A DNA stretch of 64,000 nucleotides, taken from assembly GCF_021130785.1 (NCBI RefSeq), contig NC_060213.1:119913001-119977000 (forward strand). Reading direction: 5' to 3'. The translations under genes were made by a program, and so were the position numbers. Below, one piece after another: positions 24,301 to 36,480 of this stretch (its first letter is position 1; every line of letters starts with the position of its first letter). This DNA is from Homalodisca vitripennis. Its lineage: Eukaryota; Arthropoda; Insecta; Hemiptera; Cicadellidae. Under the pieces are notes generated by a model. The model was not told the DNA's origin and did no database searches. It was given only the letters and a program-made list of their open reading frames with translations.

Positions 24301-24588
24301 TAATTTTTTTGAAAAAAAAAAATAAAAATAATAATAAATAAAAAAAGTTTAATTGTTACATAAAATATATTTTTGATGCTTTTTATATATACCTACTAAA
24401 TAAAACAAAAACAAACATCACTAAGATACTACTATTTATAGATAAGTTAACACCGAGTGTTTGTAGGAGTGTGGTCAAAAAGTGCCATTTTGAGGCTGAG
24501 TCCTTTTTGGCAAGTAATCTGGATATAATGGCTGGGGTGTTTTAGAAGTACAATATGAATTTTAATGGCTTTTGTGCCTTCAAAGGGT
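21337..24588 (+). mobile_element. piggyBac-family DNA transposon
   Basis: The 3,252 bp insertion is flanked by TTAA (21333-21336 and 24589-24592). Its ends are CTCCTTTGACGGCC and, inverted, ACCCTTTGAAGGCA, an imperfect piggyBac-like terminal repeat. Copy B keeps a single TTAA at 36434-36437 at the same place. The left subterminal region (21353-21410) contains an inverted repeat with arms GCCGATATACTGGCTC and GAGCCAAGATATCGGC. A plus-strand transposase remnant lies inside. Precise TTAA targeting and the matching transposase identify the family. Confidence 0.9.
21795..23820 (+). pseudogene. piggyBac transposase, frameshifted
   Basis: piggyBac transposases cut and paste at TTAA. The putative start reads MSNKRTVVKHRL. 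Collinear DDE_Tnp_1_7-type blocks follow in shifting frames: SRVWEKVSFAEMKAF near 22444-22490, ILRFFHMVDNKKIGK near 22620-22665, AKFQPLVDHANRV-like sequence near 22690-22735, and QYMPNK near 22815. A region near 23380-23450 reads GGIDTN and DERRTVKY. The C-terminal cysteine-rich zinc-finger region is represented near 23715-23810 by RTAIVFKNVPNGVQ-like sequence in which some expected cysteines read as other residues. Many single-base shifts and stops make it non-functional as read. Confidence 0.8.
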
Positions 24589-24635
24589 TTAATACTGCTC
24601 AGATTGGGTAACCACGATGGTAGCTAGAAAAGTGT

Positions 24636-27600
24636 GCAAGAAATGAGGGGCGTAGAGCACTTGATGAGGGACTAAATGATTAACAAATTCAGATCATTTA
24701 TAAGAGTTTTCTGTGTGAAGTCGAGATTGTTAAACACAGTGTGTTGTGTGTAGTCCTTGTTCAGACAAGTCAGGACCTAGAAGCGCTGTGGACTTTTTCT
24801 CACTTTCTTCATATTCGTATGATGGTTTTCAGTGTCCACATTCAGTTCAGTCGCCAACGTCACGTACATTGGGTGCCATGTGAGAGAAGCCTCGTCCTAA
24901 CATTTGTTGTTTTTTACCTGTAGTACACTTATTCTTGTCTTCCGTGTTGTGGTAAAACATGTGGCAGAGAAGCCTCATCTATAAGCTCGAGACTGGCTAT
25001 ATTCTTAACGTACACACAATAACAAAACGAAGTGATATTTATTAGCTGTAAATATTGAATACACCTTTTTCAATATTTTATTTTTTGGCCTCTTATTTCT
25101 CTACCTACTTTTAAAGAGACAATATAAATTATATTATTCGTTTCCCTTCCATATGGTTTATTTGCCACAACTTTGTGAAGTGTTAGAGAGAAAAGAAACT
25201 GTACATGTGAAAATTGTTCATGTACATTCAGCCATTAATTTGATGTAGCAGACGTCCCTCTTACCATTCAAAAATTTTGTATTATGGGCATTTTTAAATC
25301 ATACAAAGTAAATTTTACAGCGGTAAAGAACATAAAATATAAGATAATGTTCATTTGAATCCTTGTGTCATGATGTATCGGAAACGATTTTTTTATGTTG
25401 GTCTGCATCCGTGTCACAGGGGTGGGCAATAAAAAACAGAAAACCACTTCTCTACACATTGTATGTAGGCTGCCATTTGTAAATATTTTCTCACCGAAAT
25501 GTTTAGGACGCAAAGACCTTTAAAGTTATGTACAACTTCATGTGTGTTTCTTTTAGGATTTTAACCATAGGGCACTCTAATTTTGGAACACCCTATATTT
25601 TTACAGTGGAATCGACTTTGGAAAAGAATTTTGGAGTTAAAGTAATTTTATACAATTTCTTTCCTGGTTGATTTAGAGGAGAATTAGCCTAAACCTCTGC
25701 AATTAGCAATGTAACCGCTATAAATTTGAGACTGGTAGAAACACCTGTATATTACTGTCATATGGTCTAATACAACTGGGTTGTAGCAGAGAGAATAAAC
25801 ACATCGTCCTAGTTATAGTGGTAACTAAAATAATTTGATACAAATTCATTTCATCAACTTTCTTTTCTCGAGCAGTCACTAACGTATAGTTCGTAATTGG
25901 ATTGACTTCTGTTACAATGGTATATTCACATTTTAATTTGCTAGCGGTAACAAAATAGTATTTAAGTATTTTCGATAGCTTAACATAAATTACTAAATGG
26001 AACTGTTGGAAAACGAATGAATAGTAAACAATTAGTGAGATGATTTCATTTATAGACTAAATCATAATGATATTTACCCGTTTGATGTATGTCCATTAAA
26101 CTGACAAAATCTCAACCACTTCATAAAAGTCAGTAGTAGTCTATCAAGGTACTGCAAAACATTTTTTTTTTCAAAATTGGAACAAATATATAAACATTTA
26201 TATTTTCTATAGCCTTTTTTACTTTTACGCTTAAGCAGAAAATTAATTTTCTATTTAGATCTTAAATAAACTTCAGAAATGAAACAAACCTAAAAATTTA
26301 AAACATTTGGTTCGAAATTGTTTATTGCATATTAAAGAAAATACGTCGGTCAATACTTAGTAATACATTCGTTATAAAACTCAAAGAAACAAAACAAAAT
26401 CTAGATTCTCGAATGTTTCCAAGTAATACCAGTTATGACTGTTATGAAACAAAAACAAACATTCCCATCCAATATCTGTCCCCACGATAATTAAAACAAA
26501 ACAACGAGTCCTTTATTTAAAATATTTCCAACAAAAACACCACACGCGTGGTGTTGTTATTTTGTAAGTTAATAAACCTATGTTTTTGTGTATAGAGTCC
26601 CATTACTCTATAAATATTTAGTTATTACAATGTAATTATCACTTTTGCTATATATTATGAACTATTTCTTTCCGACTAAAAACTATGTGATAGAGTGCAA
26701 ACCCGTTGTTACTAACTATGAAAATGTTAAAATATTATTTGCTATTAAATTGTTTTATTCAAATCATTTTCATACTTTTTTTATTTTATTTCCATCCGAA
26801 TGTTTGTTTATAAAGTACTTTTCAACCAGTTTTCCGTCATCCTAGTTGTAATATTCTAAAAGCTCTAAAGGCAATTTTTCATATACATTTTCTTTCATAT
26901 ATACATCGTAAGATTTACTTTATAATTTAATACTACCATACATCTGCAAACACATCTAAATATAATATTTTTCCTGCGACGCAAATAAGTTATCCTCACA
27001 TAAAGTACAGGCAGCTATAGCTATGGTAGGAAGAGATGTTTCCATGTGAATGTTGAGTTAAGCTCCAATTCACCTTCCTCTTATTCCAGCGTATGGCATC
27101 TGACGCTCTGTTACCGACTAGACTCCTGAAATATGGACTTACGTTCCTACGAATACATAAAAAAGTGCACCAATTTTGTACCTGATGAGGCAATGAGATT
27201 AACTTTTCACCTATATTGCAATGTACCTTGTGACCTAGGTGTGTCTGATGTCGATACGATGTAACGAGTTCATTTTGAGCTTCTTCGTCACCCACTTTTT
27301 TTCCCGCACGCCTATCCTGTCTGTCCGAATGTGCGCTATCTTTCTCGTGTCCCTCAGCCCGGACCTTCGATACTTCATTGCATTGGGTTTTTTAATATAC
27401 TCTATTTTTACTTATTTAAATATTCAACTTTTTTAGACACGACTTTTCATTTAATAAGTGTTTTGAAAAAAACATATAATTTTTCTATCGCTTTGGTCCA
27501 AACGTTCTCAAAGTAGATCACCTATTTGTCGACCACAATACAGGCCGAGAAGCGAGTGGGAGACCACACTGTTCGTGATAATTATACCACTTTGAACAAT

Positions 27601-27657
27601 AATCAGGAATGAACTGCGTCAAGATTTCTAGTAGTCTAGTATTCTGTCTTGTTTTAT
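24636..27657. other. Spacer between the two duplication copies
   Basis: This 3 kb AT-rich stretch has no match in either copy. I see no recognisable gene, and the short frames show no known motif. Near 25565-25600 a sequence like GGAACACCCTATATTTTTAC resembles ends of some insect short repeats, without enough support to name an element. Confidence 0.4.
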
Positions 27658-29018
27658 GGGCCCTGATGACAGGCACTAGGTACATTAAAAGTGAGTTAAA
27701 TCAATGATATGTGACTTAGGTTTCATACCAAACTTAGTACATTGCGTCACAAACTGGACGTGATTCGAGATACACCATAGTGAGGTTTTCAAGTGTTTTC
27801 AGAACTCCTGTATTACTAATTGAGCCTGTTGCAAGAACGGCTGGTTGTGAGGAGGGTTATAGAATTTGAAAACAATTCCTGTACCGCTTATTAAGCATAA
27901 CAAACAACGTACATCTCTTAGAGGTTTTAATGTAATTTTCTATCCTGTGGAGTCCAGGTGGCAGTTTACGTAACGAGCATTAACGATGACAATGGAGATG
28001 ATAATTAATCTTAAATTAGTCACCGACAACAAATACCAATCTGGAATGGAAGTTAATTCTAGAAATAGTGTATTGAATAAGATGTTCAGAAGATATTTAG
28101 ATTTTAAAAATCAAAATATTAAACTTTCTTAAAAATAGAATAAATTCGAAATATTTTATTTCCTAACAGTAAGTATAAATAATTATTCATCGTGTTATAA
28201 AACATATTATTTGACAAATTATATTTTTTTGCGATTGTTACTGATATATAGTGTTTGTCGTACAAAGGTAAACTACTGCTAATATATTTGACTTTATATA
28301 GCAAAATCAGGTTTAAACCAAGACCATAATTTGTTTACCCAGATATGGTAACTCATCCAAACAAGAAAGCATTAACTTGTTTTTGTTACGATCCTGGGCA
28401 TTAAAGTGCCATAATTTATTAGATCTGGAGGTGTAGTGGGTCGGGGCTGTTGGAATTAACGACGGCTAATTTAATGCCTACATAAACAGGGCTTTATCTC
28501 GCGCATGTATCTTCTTTTGTTTATCCTATATGGTTTTTATTCTTGTCATGAAGCTTAACCTTTTTATGCATCACATCTCAGAAGGATCTATTATCAGATA
28601 AATTATGATGTAAACACTTGACCTCAGAAAATTACTCTTCAAAATAAAGAAATTTCCATTAACAACATTGTGAAGTTTGTTCAGGACAATCGTTTATATT
28701 TCCCTTGCCCTGATAGATACAGTCCTCCGAAGTTCTAACTCCAGGGTTCGGAGTATTGCGTTATAATTCCACTTTACCAACGTCCTCTCTATACGCTGAT
28801 AGAAAACAAAATGATTTTTAATATCAAACGAAAATTAAATGAAAACTCAGCCAGTTATTCCTGAGTGGACTCAATTGTTCTCTTCAATGGAACAATGGCA
28901 TGACCGTTTTTTATTTCTTATTTATACGTAAACAATTATTAATTAGCACCAAAAATATGTATTGTGTAAAGTTTAGCGTTTAAACAAAATTAAATACCAA
29001 AAAGGGTATTTCAGCAAT

Positions 29019-29256
29019 TATGTGGCCGTGAGAGAATACCACAGGTTGATATCGGTGCTCTAGCAGTCTAGGGCGTCGGACTTTAGGCCGCAGGTTCAAA
29101 TCTTGTCTGTAACCGTTACAGTTCTGTCGATCTTGACTGTACCGACTCTCCCCTTAAACTGTTCTATAAGCTCCCCTCACAGGCTAGTGGCCCATGAGGT
29201 TGAGCGAAATAAAGCTTAAAAGAGGATCGGACTCTCCTATTTTAATAAATAAATAC
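29019..29256 (+). mobile_element. tRNA-like SINE (copy B)
   Basis: It is orthologous to the SINE at 10943-11185. The B-box-like GGTTCAAATC lies near 29092 and the AATAAATAAATAC tail ends it. The shared position shows it inserted before the duplication. Confidence 0.65.
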
Positions 29257-31059
29257 TTATATTCAAGACATGCTTTGACCACAACTGTTAAATATTATTT
29301 GCAATAAAAACCCTCTGCGTAAACGACATCAGTTGGCACTTACGCATTCTCACACTCGCTTGAACGAAGAATCGTGTTTTAATAAAAGGAATAATAACTT
29401 GACAACGAAACGCCAGTGTTTGGTATCGTGTTTGTTATTGTTCTCTTACTAACGTCCGAACTGACTCCCCTGTTCAAAATATGAAAAACTCCCTTGCAGA
29501 GTAGTATTTTTAACAGAATTGTAAATGCCTTGTGATAGTTAAAACTTTATTTGCACTTTATCAATATTGTAGGTCCTCTAAAGCCATTTTGTTTATGTTT
29601 AGATAACTATATTTAAAAATAAGCTTATAATGACTATTATCTTTTACTAACAAATGTTGCAGTTTTATTAGTTTTTGGATGTATTTATGTAGTAAGAAAC
29701 TAGTAAGATTTATCTAATCACTCTCGATGGTTACTACAAGTAGAGGATAAACAGCTAATCCAGTAGAGTTATGGAACCCTTTATCTCGATACTTTAATCG
29801 ACTTGTTCCCCTCACTCCTACCCAACTTTGTAAGCCTTCACAAAGGACTCGCCGTAGTGATAAATAAATGACTTCGTGAGCCCCAAAAGTACCTTGAAGT
29901 TGCTCTACACTGCACTTTGATAGCTTTTTGGCCAAAAGCGCCGTGTCTCTCTTATTAAATATATATTATATATAGTCTGTATATTATTAAATTTATTTTC
30001 GTTAGAACTTGGTTTTTTAATATACTTTTGATTCAAACTTTGAAACTGTAAAACGTATATACATATATTTATAAATCCTTTTGTTTTAATATCAAAACTT
30101 TAGTTGACAATTAATGTTTAATTCATTTCTATACCATACTCACTTAAAAATTAGCCATTAAAATTGTCCCATTATTTTCCTACTTGCAGTAAAATAACTA
30201 CTTGTTCGAAAAATTACGTAGAAGCCGAGTTGTTCAATTTAAGTTTTTTTAAGTACTGTAATATTCTACCTGTCTCCTCAGAAAGTGTAATGGTTTTTGG
30301 CACTCTTTACTGAATAAGTTTCTCACTCATCGTAAAATCTAATCCGACCTCCACAACTAAGCATTATTACAACGGTTATACTTTCATGTTCACTGAGCTC
30401 CATACATTAAAACTAGTGAACAACTAAATGAATCATAATTTTTTTAATTTTTGGACTCCATCAACTAACTAATACACCTTCCCTTGAGTCAAACAATAGC
30501 TGATACGACTGGAGGTAAAAGCTATGCTAGGAGTGTTATTACTGGTCTTTTAACAATAAATATTTATATAAATTACTTTTCTCATTAAAAATATTTAAAT
30601 TTTAACTAACCACCATTTTTTACTGTCTTTAGATGGTGACCTCTGACTTTCACATTTTATTTTTTCTTAAAGACATTTGAATTTATGTATAATATGAAGT
30701 TTTTATACATTTAAAATTTTTAATATTATCCCAAAATGAGGTATTTAGGGGGCAGGTGCAATCCTGTGATACTAACCACAAAGTGCAGTACATCCCTATA
30801 CATGTAACTTAACTTAGTTTTTTAGGTGCTGTCGTTAAAAGTTAATATGAGTATCCATACGTTTAATTCACCAGAACGTAACAAGAATATTGTGATTGGA
30901 GATCAGTGGAGGATTTTAACGACGCCAGGAATGTCAACTCCACGCTCATCTGACGACGGAGGGCTGAATTGTACGTTTGGCCGGAAGTTCTCTAGAAAGT
31001 GTTTAACTGTCTCGGGCTATCTTCCATTAGCGATTTAGAAGTTTTCTGTTAGTGAGCTC

Positions 31060-31760
31060 TACACATATTTCACATTTTATTTCGTGTACATTTATACACT
31101 TACTTTACGTAAACCAATTTTTCATATCCAACCAATCACATATTTTAAGCTTTACACATATATTTCATTTGAAACACATTTTACTATAATAGGTTTTGTA
31201 GATACGTACATACTTCTTGAAAGTAAATTGTCTTGTGAAATTTTGATTCTTTCTTTATCACGTATATGAAGCTTTACTCATATTTACATTGGAAACACAT
31301 TTTACGAATGGTTCTGTGCTTATGTACATATTTCCTTCGTTAAACCCAATTTTTCCAGTAAACATTTAACCCGTATTGAATAGTATGCAAATACTTCATC
31401 ATATTTTATAAGATTTAAACATATTTTATATTTGAAACATATCTCACAATTAATTTCGTCGATATTTACAAACTTACTTCGTGAAAACATTATTTTCATT
31501 TGAAATGGTTACTCTTTCTTTATCACATATTATTTGAATCTTTACGTATATTTACATTGGAAACACATTTTTTGTGTGTTTTTACATATTTACTTCTGGA
31601 AATTCCATTTGTCATGTAACATGTTGACTAGTACTTTATGCAAACACTTTATCACGTATTTAAAGCTTTACACATACGTTACGATTGATTTCGTGCATAT
31701 TTACATCTTTACTTCTGGAATTTGACATGAAAGATGTTGACTTGTATGAATAGTATGTAA
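31060..31760. repeat. Tandem array of ~120 bp units (copy B)
   Basis: It is the counterpart of 13060-14215 with roughly three fewer units. It has the same blocks (TTTCGTGCATATTTAC, TTACTTCTGGAA, TATGCAAACACTTTATCAC). The three near-identical young units of copy A are represented here by about one. Confidence 0.8.
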
Positions 31761-32716
31761 ATACTTTATCACAAATTCATTTTTAATTAGTAAATTGCAG
31801 TCTCGTTTATTATCACGTTGAATTAAAATACAAATAAAACTGAACACTTCTTTCTAAAGTGTTATCTGAACCATAGAAAGATAAACTAGCAGGTAACAAC
31901 CCTTACTTGTATTATATCTAATCCAAGGTACCCATTACTATTCCTCCTTAGTGATATACTCTCGTAAATGAATTTAAATATAAATTATTATAAAAACACA
32001 CAGTGTACTATTATAATTATACCTGAACTGCAAGCTAAGTCTATAGGACTATTGTATAGAAAGTTATCAAACATACGGCTAAATGAACTGACGGCTCAAC
32101 GACTTTTTGGTTCAAAAATTAATAGTATTCTTCAAAGGTCAAGACTAAAAGAAATCTACATACCGAATTTCAAGTCTCTAGGAACTTTACTATCAAGAGT
32201 TACCTCATACATGGACGGACGGACCAAAAATCTTATTTAAAGAAGTTTTTTTCCATAATAATATACAATGTATTGTAACTTTAAAATGTTGGTTTTTAGT
32301 ATGATGTACAGTTATATACTTCATTGTATAATAATTTTGAATGTTCTGGTAGGCAAAGCACTTTTCTTTTCACATTTGGAGTGATTTAATAAACAAACGT
32401 CCTCGGGCTGTTTTTACTATGATTAGATTGTCTATTAGCATAACCACGCCTTTTTTCAATTAACGCGGGTGTATCCCATTTTTGGAATTATTGATATCAT
32501 AATTATTGTTATGTGTTCTAGCCAAATTGACTTGTTCCACAATACCCATTCTGTCAGTAGGCCATGTTGAGGTTAAGTAGTCAATTTGGTTTAAAAACTT
32601 TTTGGTTAGAGATTTTGCTGTCCAAAAGTTAAAAGAATTATTATCTAAAACGCTTATTAAATTTTCCCTTTTAATCATCTTGTTATTGACAGTAAATAAG
32701 TTGTCAATAGCAAAAG

Positions 32717-33092
32717 TTGTTAGTTCCGTTACTTTAAGAATTCTTAGGTGTCAAGTTCTGTCCACTTTCTGAAGAAACACAACTTCCAATTTCAATTAGA
32801 AGAGCGCTAATTCATTTTCAGCTGCCGATATTGAAACATATATATAGTAAGGTTGATATTTAATTTATATAAAATAAGGTAACGGCGAAGTTTTAAAAGG
32901 CCAACGTTCATTATTTAATTTACTACAGTGGCCATTTCACTTTCTTCTTTCAACTTTCTTGAAAATTACATATTTTAATATCGGCAGCTGATAATGAATA
33001 GCGGCCTTTTTTATTGAAATTTTAAGTTGTGTTTCTCCAGAAGGTGGACAGAACGTGGCACCTAAGAGTTCTTAAAGTAATGAAAGTAACAA
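32717..33092. repeat. Foldback-type inverted repeat, ~120 bp arms
   Basis: The left arm starts TTGTTAGTTCC and the right arm ends AGTAACAA. The arms share landmarks such as AGAATTCTTAGGTG (with a mismatch), TTCTGTCCAC, GAAACACAACTT and CAGCTGCCGATATT at roughly 85-90 percent identity by eye. No transposase is present. Confidence 0.75.
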
Positions 33093-33097
33093 TTATA

Positions 33098-33109
33098 CTA
33101 TATATATAT

Positions 33110-33143
<34 letters not shown>

Positions 33144-33152
33144 ATATATATA
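33098..33152. repeat. (TA)n microsatellite
   Basis: Interrupted TA run just outside the foldback repeat. Confidence 0.85.
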
Positions 33153-33872
33153 TTTCTGTTATATAATATAGTTCCAATAAGAAAAGAGCTTCTAGAATGT
33201 CTTAATATAAAATGTTTAATAAATTTTAAATGCATCCTAGAAAACTTCTTGTTTTTTCTCTAGGCTGTGAATGTAATAAAAACTTTTAACGTCACAATTT
33301 AAAACAGATGGTGTACTATAAATATATTCTTAAAACATTCGAGTACCAATTTTCAACATTTCCACAAGCCGTGTTATACAGCGAATGTTTTTCTATATTT
33401 ACATGATACATGTTGAACAGAGGGTTGCACTGAGCTGTGCGGGCTATGGCCGGTGAATTTAGGCAGAAAACTTTCGGTAAATGCCTCCATGAGGTGGATT
33501 ATAATATAATAAGCTGATTTTGTATACTAAATCTACCTATAATTTAATCCGTGCGTAAACATTCTGCAATTGCATTCTTTCCATTCGCCACATAGCTAAA
33601 TTAAGTAAATTGTAAGTAACTAACTAACTAATACAAAATAAAGAATTAATTATTTCAGATACAAATATACTTTGGTCAAACTATTCTAGAACTGAAAAAA
33701 AATGGTTTTGTAGGAAAAACATAACTTAGTTTAATAACTTAATTAAAATTTCAAAGGTTTTTAGTAAGATTAAAGACCGTTACATTGTATATACGAGTAG
33801 AATTGAAACCTCATAAACGATTTATGTGAATTATTTGACCATAATATAGAACCTCAAAAAGGAAATTGTTCC

Positions 33873-33984
33873 AGGAGGGTGGGTCCCTGACACATTAACT
33901 TCCCTTTACGGTAATAGAATGTCCGGCCGCAAGTCTGCGGCTTGTGTGGAGGATCCACCCCGGGCTGTGACGTCATATTAAGCC
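33873..33984. other. Conserved GC-rich island with hairpin and CRE-like palindrome (copy B)
   Basis: Counterpart of 15551-15660. The stem-loop at 33926-33941 is a clean GCCGCA-AGTC-TGCGGC, and TGACGTCA lies at 33968-33975. Confidence 0.4.
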
Positions 33985-35239
33985 TGTATTTAAATAACAA
34001 CGTTTGTTAATGCATTTAGTATAAGTTTGAGCTCTGTTCTATTTACCAGGGATTTCACATTTTTCAAAATGTTCCACAATGCAAATGTTACTCTTTTGAA
34101 ATAAAACTCTTCGTCCCTCTGTTATTACTAATTGTATACTCACAACTAATCAAAACGTCTTGGAATAAAAATTATGTTAATGGAAAGTTTTAATTAAAAC
34201 TGAAAAGATTCAATTATAATTTAACTGGCGTAATATATAAGCGATGTTTTGTTAGACTTAAACGCAAAATAACTGAAGCCAGAGTTTATAATAAAAATAT
34301 GTGTCATTAATAACAAAAATTTATTTTGGACCTAACTAAAGACTTCTCTTGGAGGAATAAGGTAGCGGACGAATTAGGGGTTGGTAATACGTAGTAATAC
34401 CCTTACTTTATGACAGATTAATTAATTATATAGTATTCCAAATTATGTTGACAATTATTCCATTACTTACAGAGCAAATGTCTTCTTTCTGTTAACTTCA
34501 ACTAGACCAAGAAACTAGACCAAGAATCGAGACCAATTTGTCTAAAGGCTGGAGAGCCAATTAATTGATTGGTGGATTGGTAATTGCCTGGTGAGTAGAA
34601 GCGGGAGGAGGGGGTACTGTCTTGTTAGTGTTCAGTATCTCAGTCACGTTTGGCGTCTGTCTGTCTATCTGTCTGTTGAACGTGATCTCCGTTATACCAA
34701 CTGACTGATTTCAGTTTCCCTTCAAACATTTTGTACTTCATTACTCCAAATTGTACTACTCAAATCATACACAAAAAATTATTCTTTTCACTGTAATCAT
34801 AGTACGAAATATTTAGCAAAGTTATTGGAAACACGCATGGGGTATAGAGTATTTTATTATTGTATACTTTATATGGGAAAAGTAAAAATACAAAAATATT
34901 ACTTTTCCAATACCTTTACACTATTTCTGAAAACTGACACATCAGGAAGTTACGAGTCAGTACACACGTATTGTTGTATGTATTGACAAATTTTATTTCG
35001 TAACACTTTTTTTAAATCAAAATCAGTATTTCTTAATTTAATAACACAATAAATCAAATTTCCTCAATTACCCTATGTTTTGTTTTCTTTCTATATTTAA
35101 TAAGTGGTTTTAAAATATGTTTATGTCCTATGTAAACGGTTTCTGAATCCAAATTTTACTAAGAAAAATATTTCTAAATTTTAAATCATTATATGATGTC
35201 TAAAATTATTGTATTTTCAGTCATATATTTAAATCACCT

Positions 35240-35242
<3 letters not shown>

Positions 35243-35292
<50 letters not shown>
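35243..35292. repeat. (TA)n microsatellite specific to copy B
   Basis: About 24 TA repeats. Copy A has no TA run at the matching place (near 16980). Confidence 0.9.
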
Positions 35293-36480
35293 TTAAATCA
35301 CTCGACAGGTCCTTTAAACATTTTTTTAATATGACTGTTTGTCGGTGTGATATTTCTTGATAGATGGATGTGTTGGTAAGTTACTTTCTGTTAAGTCCTT
35401 TTATTAAAAACCGTCGGATTCGTTTATTACATTTAATGACATTTCAAAGCTTTGTAAGTATATAAGTTTAATAAGATAGCTTGTGAATATATTTATTAAG
35501 TAGCATCTCACTAATGTTAATGTTTAATTTAATTTAATATAGAAAAAAGAAATCAAACCAAGCGTGGTAAAAAGTATTTAAAGCCTATTCACTAAACAAT
35601 ATTGTTACATAGGTAAAGCATTGATAGTTGTATTAACTGACTGTTTGTACTCATTCTCTAAAATTCTACTAGATTTGCCTGTATTGTTTACAATACTTGT
35701 GGAAAAAAAAACAAACAGAAATGTCAAAATTACGTTATTAAATAACATTGCTTGATTAACGTCTTTACAATTCTTAAAAAGAGTATAACAATTTTTTATT
35801 AAAAGATATTTATAAACTTGTTCAGAACGTTCTGAAAATGTGTGATATACAAAATTGTATATTATAGTAATTAAATGTATATTAAAATTAATAGATTTGA
35901 AAAATACTGGTGAAGTTGAGAACACAACCGTCGGTTCTAAAATTACGTGATTGACGCTTGAATAATCACCAATTACGTGTTCAACGTTAATTTGTTTAGA
36001 ATTTTATACACTATTTTAATATGTATTCAAATTGAAAAAATGAAATATTTGAGGGGATTAATTTCTTTTTTTATAATAAATATTATACATTTTACTACAA
36101 TATGACAGGAATTATGGATCTGTTTGAATGTAGGTGATATTACAAATTTATTGTTTTTTGCCTGTTTTAAAAGTTCTTACTAAACCATTTTTTTCATTTC
36201 TTAAACTTTACAAATGCATTATAAGACATTAAATGTAAACTTTTTATTCGCTGAACATTAGCGAACCATTCGTGGGGGTGGAACATTTCATTCATGTCTG
36301 TCTGTCTACACGATATCTAGAACACAAACTAACCTATAAAATTGAAATTTTGCATTTAGCTCCATTTCTATATTAGCAACACGACTTCAATAATGGTATT
36401 TCATGGGATTTGGCTGAGCGTTAACGAATATCTTTAAACTGCTCATATGGGTAACCACGATGGTAGCTAGAAAATTGTCG

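Larger units (their letters stand above)
8684..24635 (+). repeat. Segmental duplication, copy A
   Basis: This segment matches 27658-36480 in the same orientation over almost its whole length. Sample anchors are 8691 with 27665 (GACAGGCACTAGGTACA), the SINE at 10943 with 29019, the GC-rich island at 15551 with 33873, and GGTAACCACGATGGTAGCTAG near 24608 with 36450. Outside these limits the flanks do not match. Copy A is longer because it contains an ~830 bp segment near 9215-10040, a longer tandem array (13060-14215), a Ginger-like transposon (17731-20869) and a piggyBac (21337-24588) that copy B lacks. No gene is recognised in the shared sequence. Confidence 0.9.
32451..33459. mobile_element. 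~1 kb segment present only in copy B, with long inverted repeat
   Basis: In copy A the flanks join directly at CACGCCTAGGCAG (about 15118-15130). In copy B they are separated by about 1,009 bases. The segment contains a pair of ~120 bp inverted arms (32717-32836 and 32973-33092) around a 136 bp centre, followed by a (TA)n run. The 72-codon minus-strand frame at 32460-32678 resembles no family I know. It could be a foldback-type or MITE-like insertion in B. A deletion in A is not excluded because I find no clear target duplication at the outer limits. Confidence 0.5.
27658..36480 (+). repeat. Segmental duplication, copy B
   Basis: This is the direct counterpart of 8684-24635, 8.8 kb long. It lacks the Ginger-like and piggyBac insertions and the ~830 bp block of copy A, and keeps their empty sites. 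It has its own additions: a ~1 kb segment (32451-33459) and a (TA)n run (35243-35292). Across shared parts the two copies are very similar, with many one-base indels. Copy B often has the shorter homopolymer. Confidence 0.9.
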
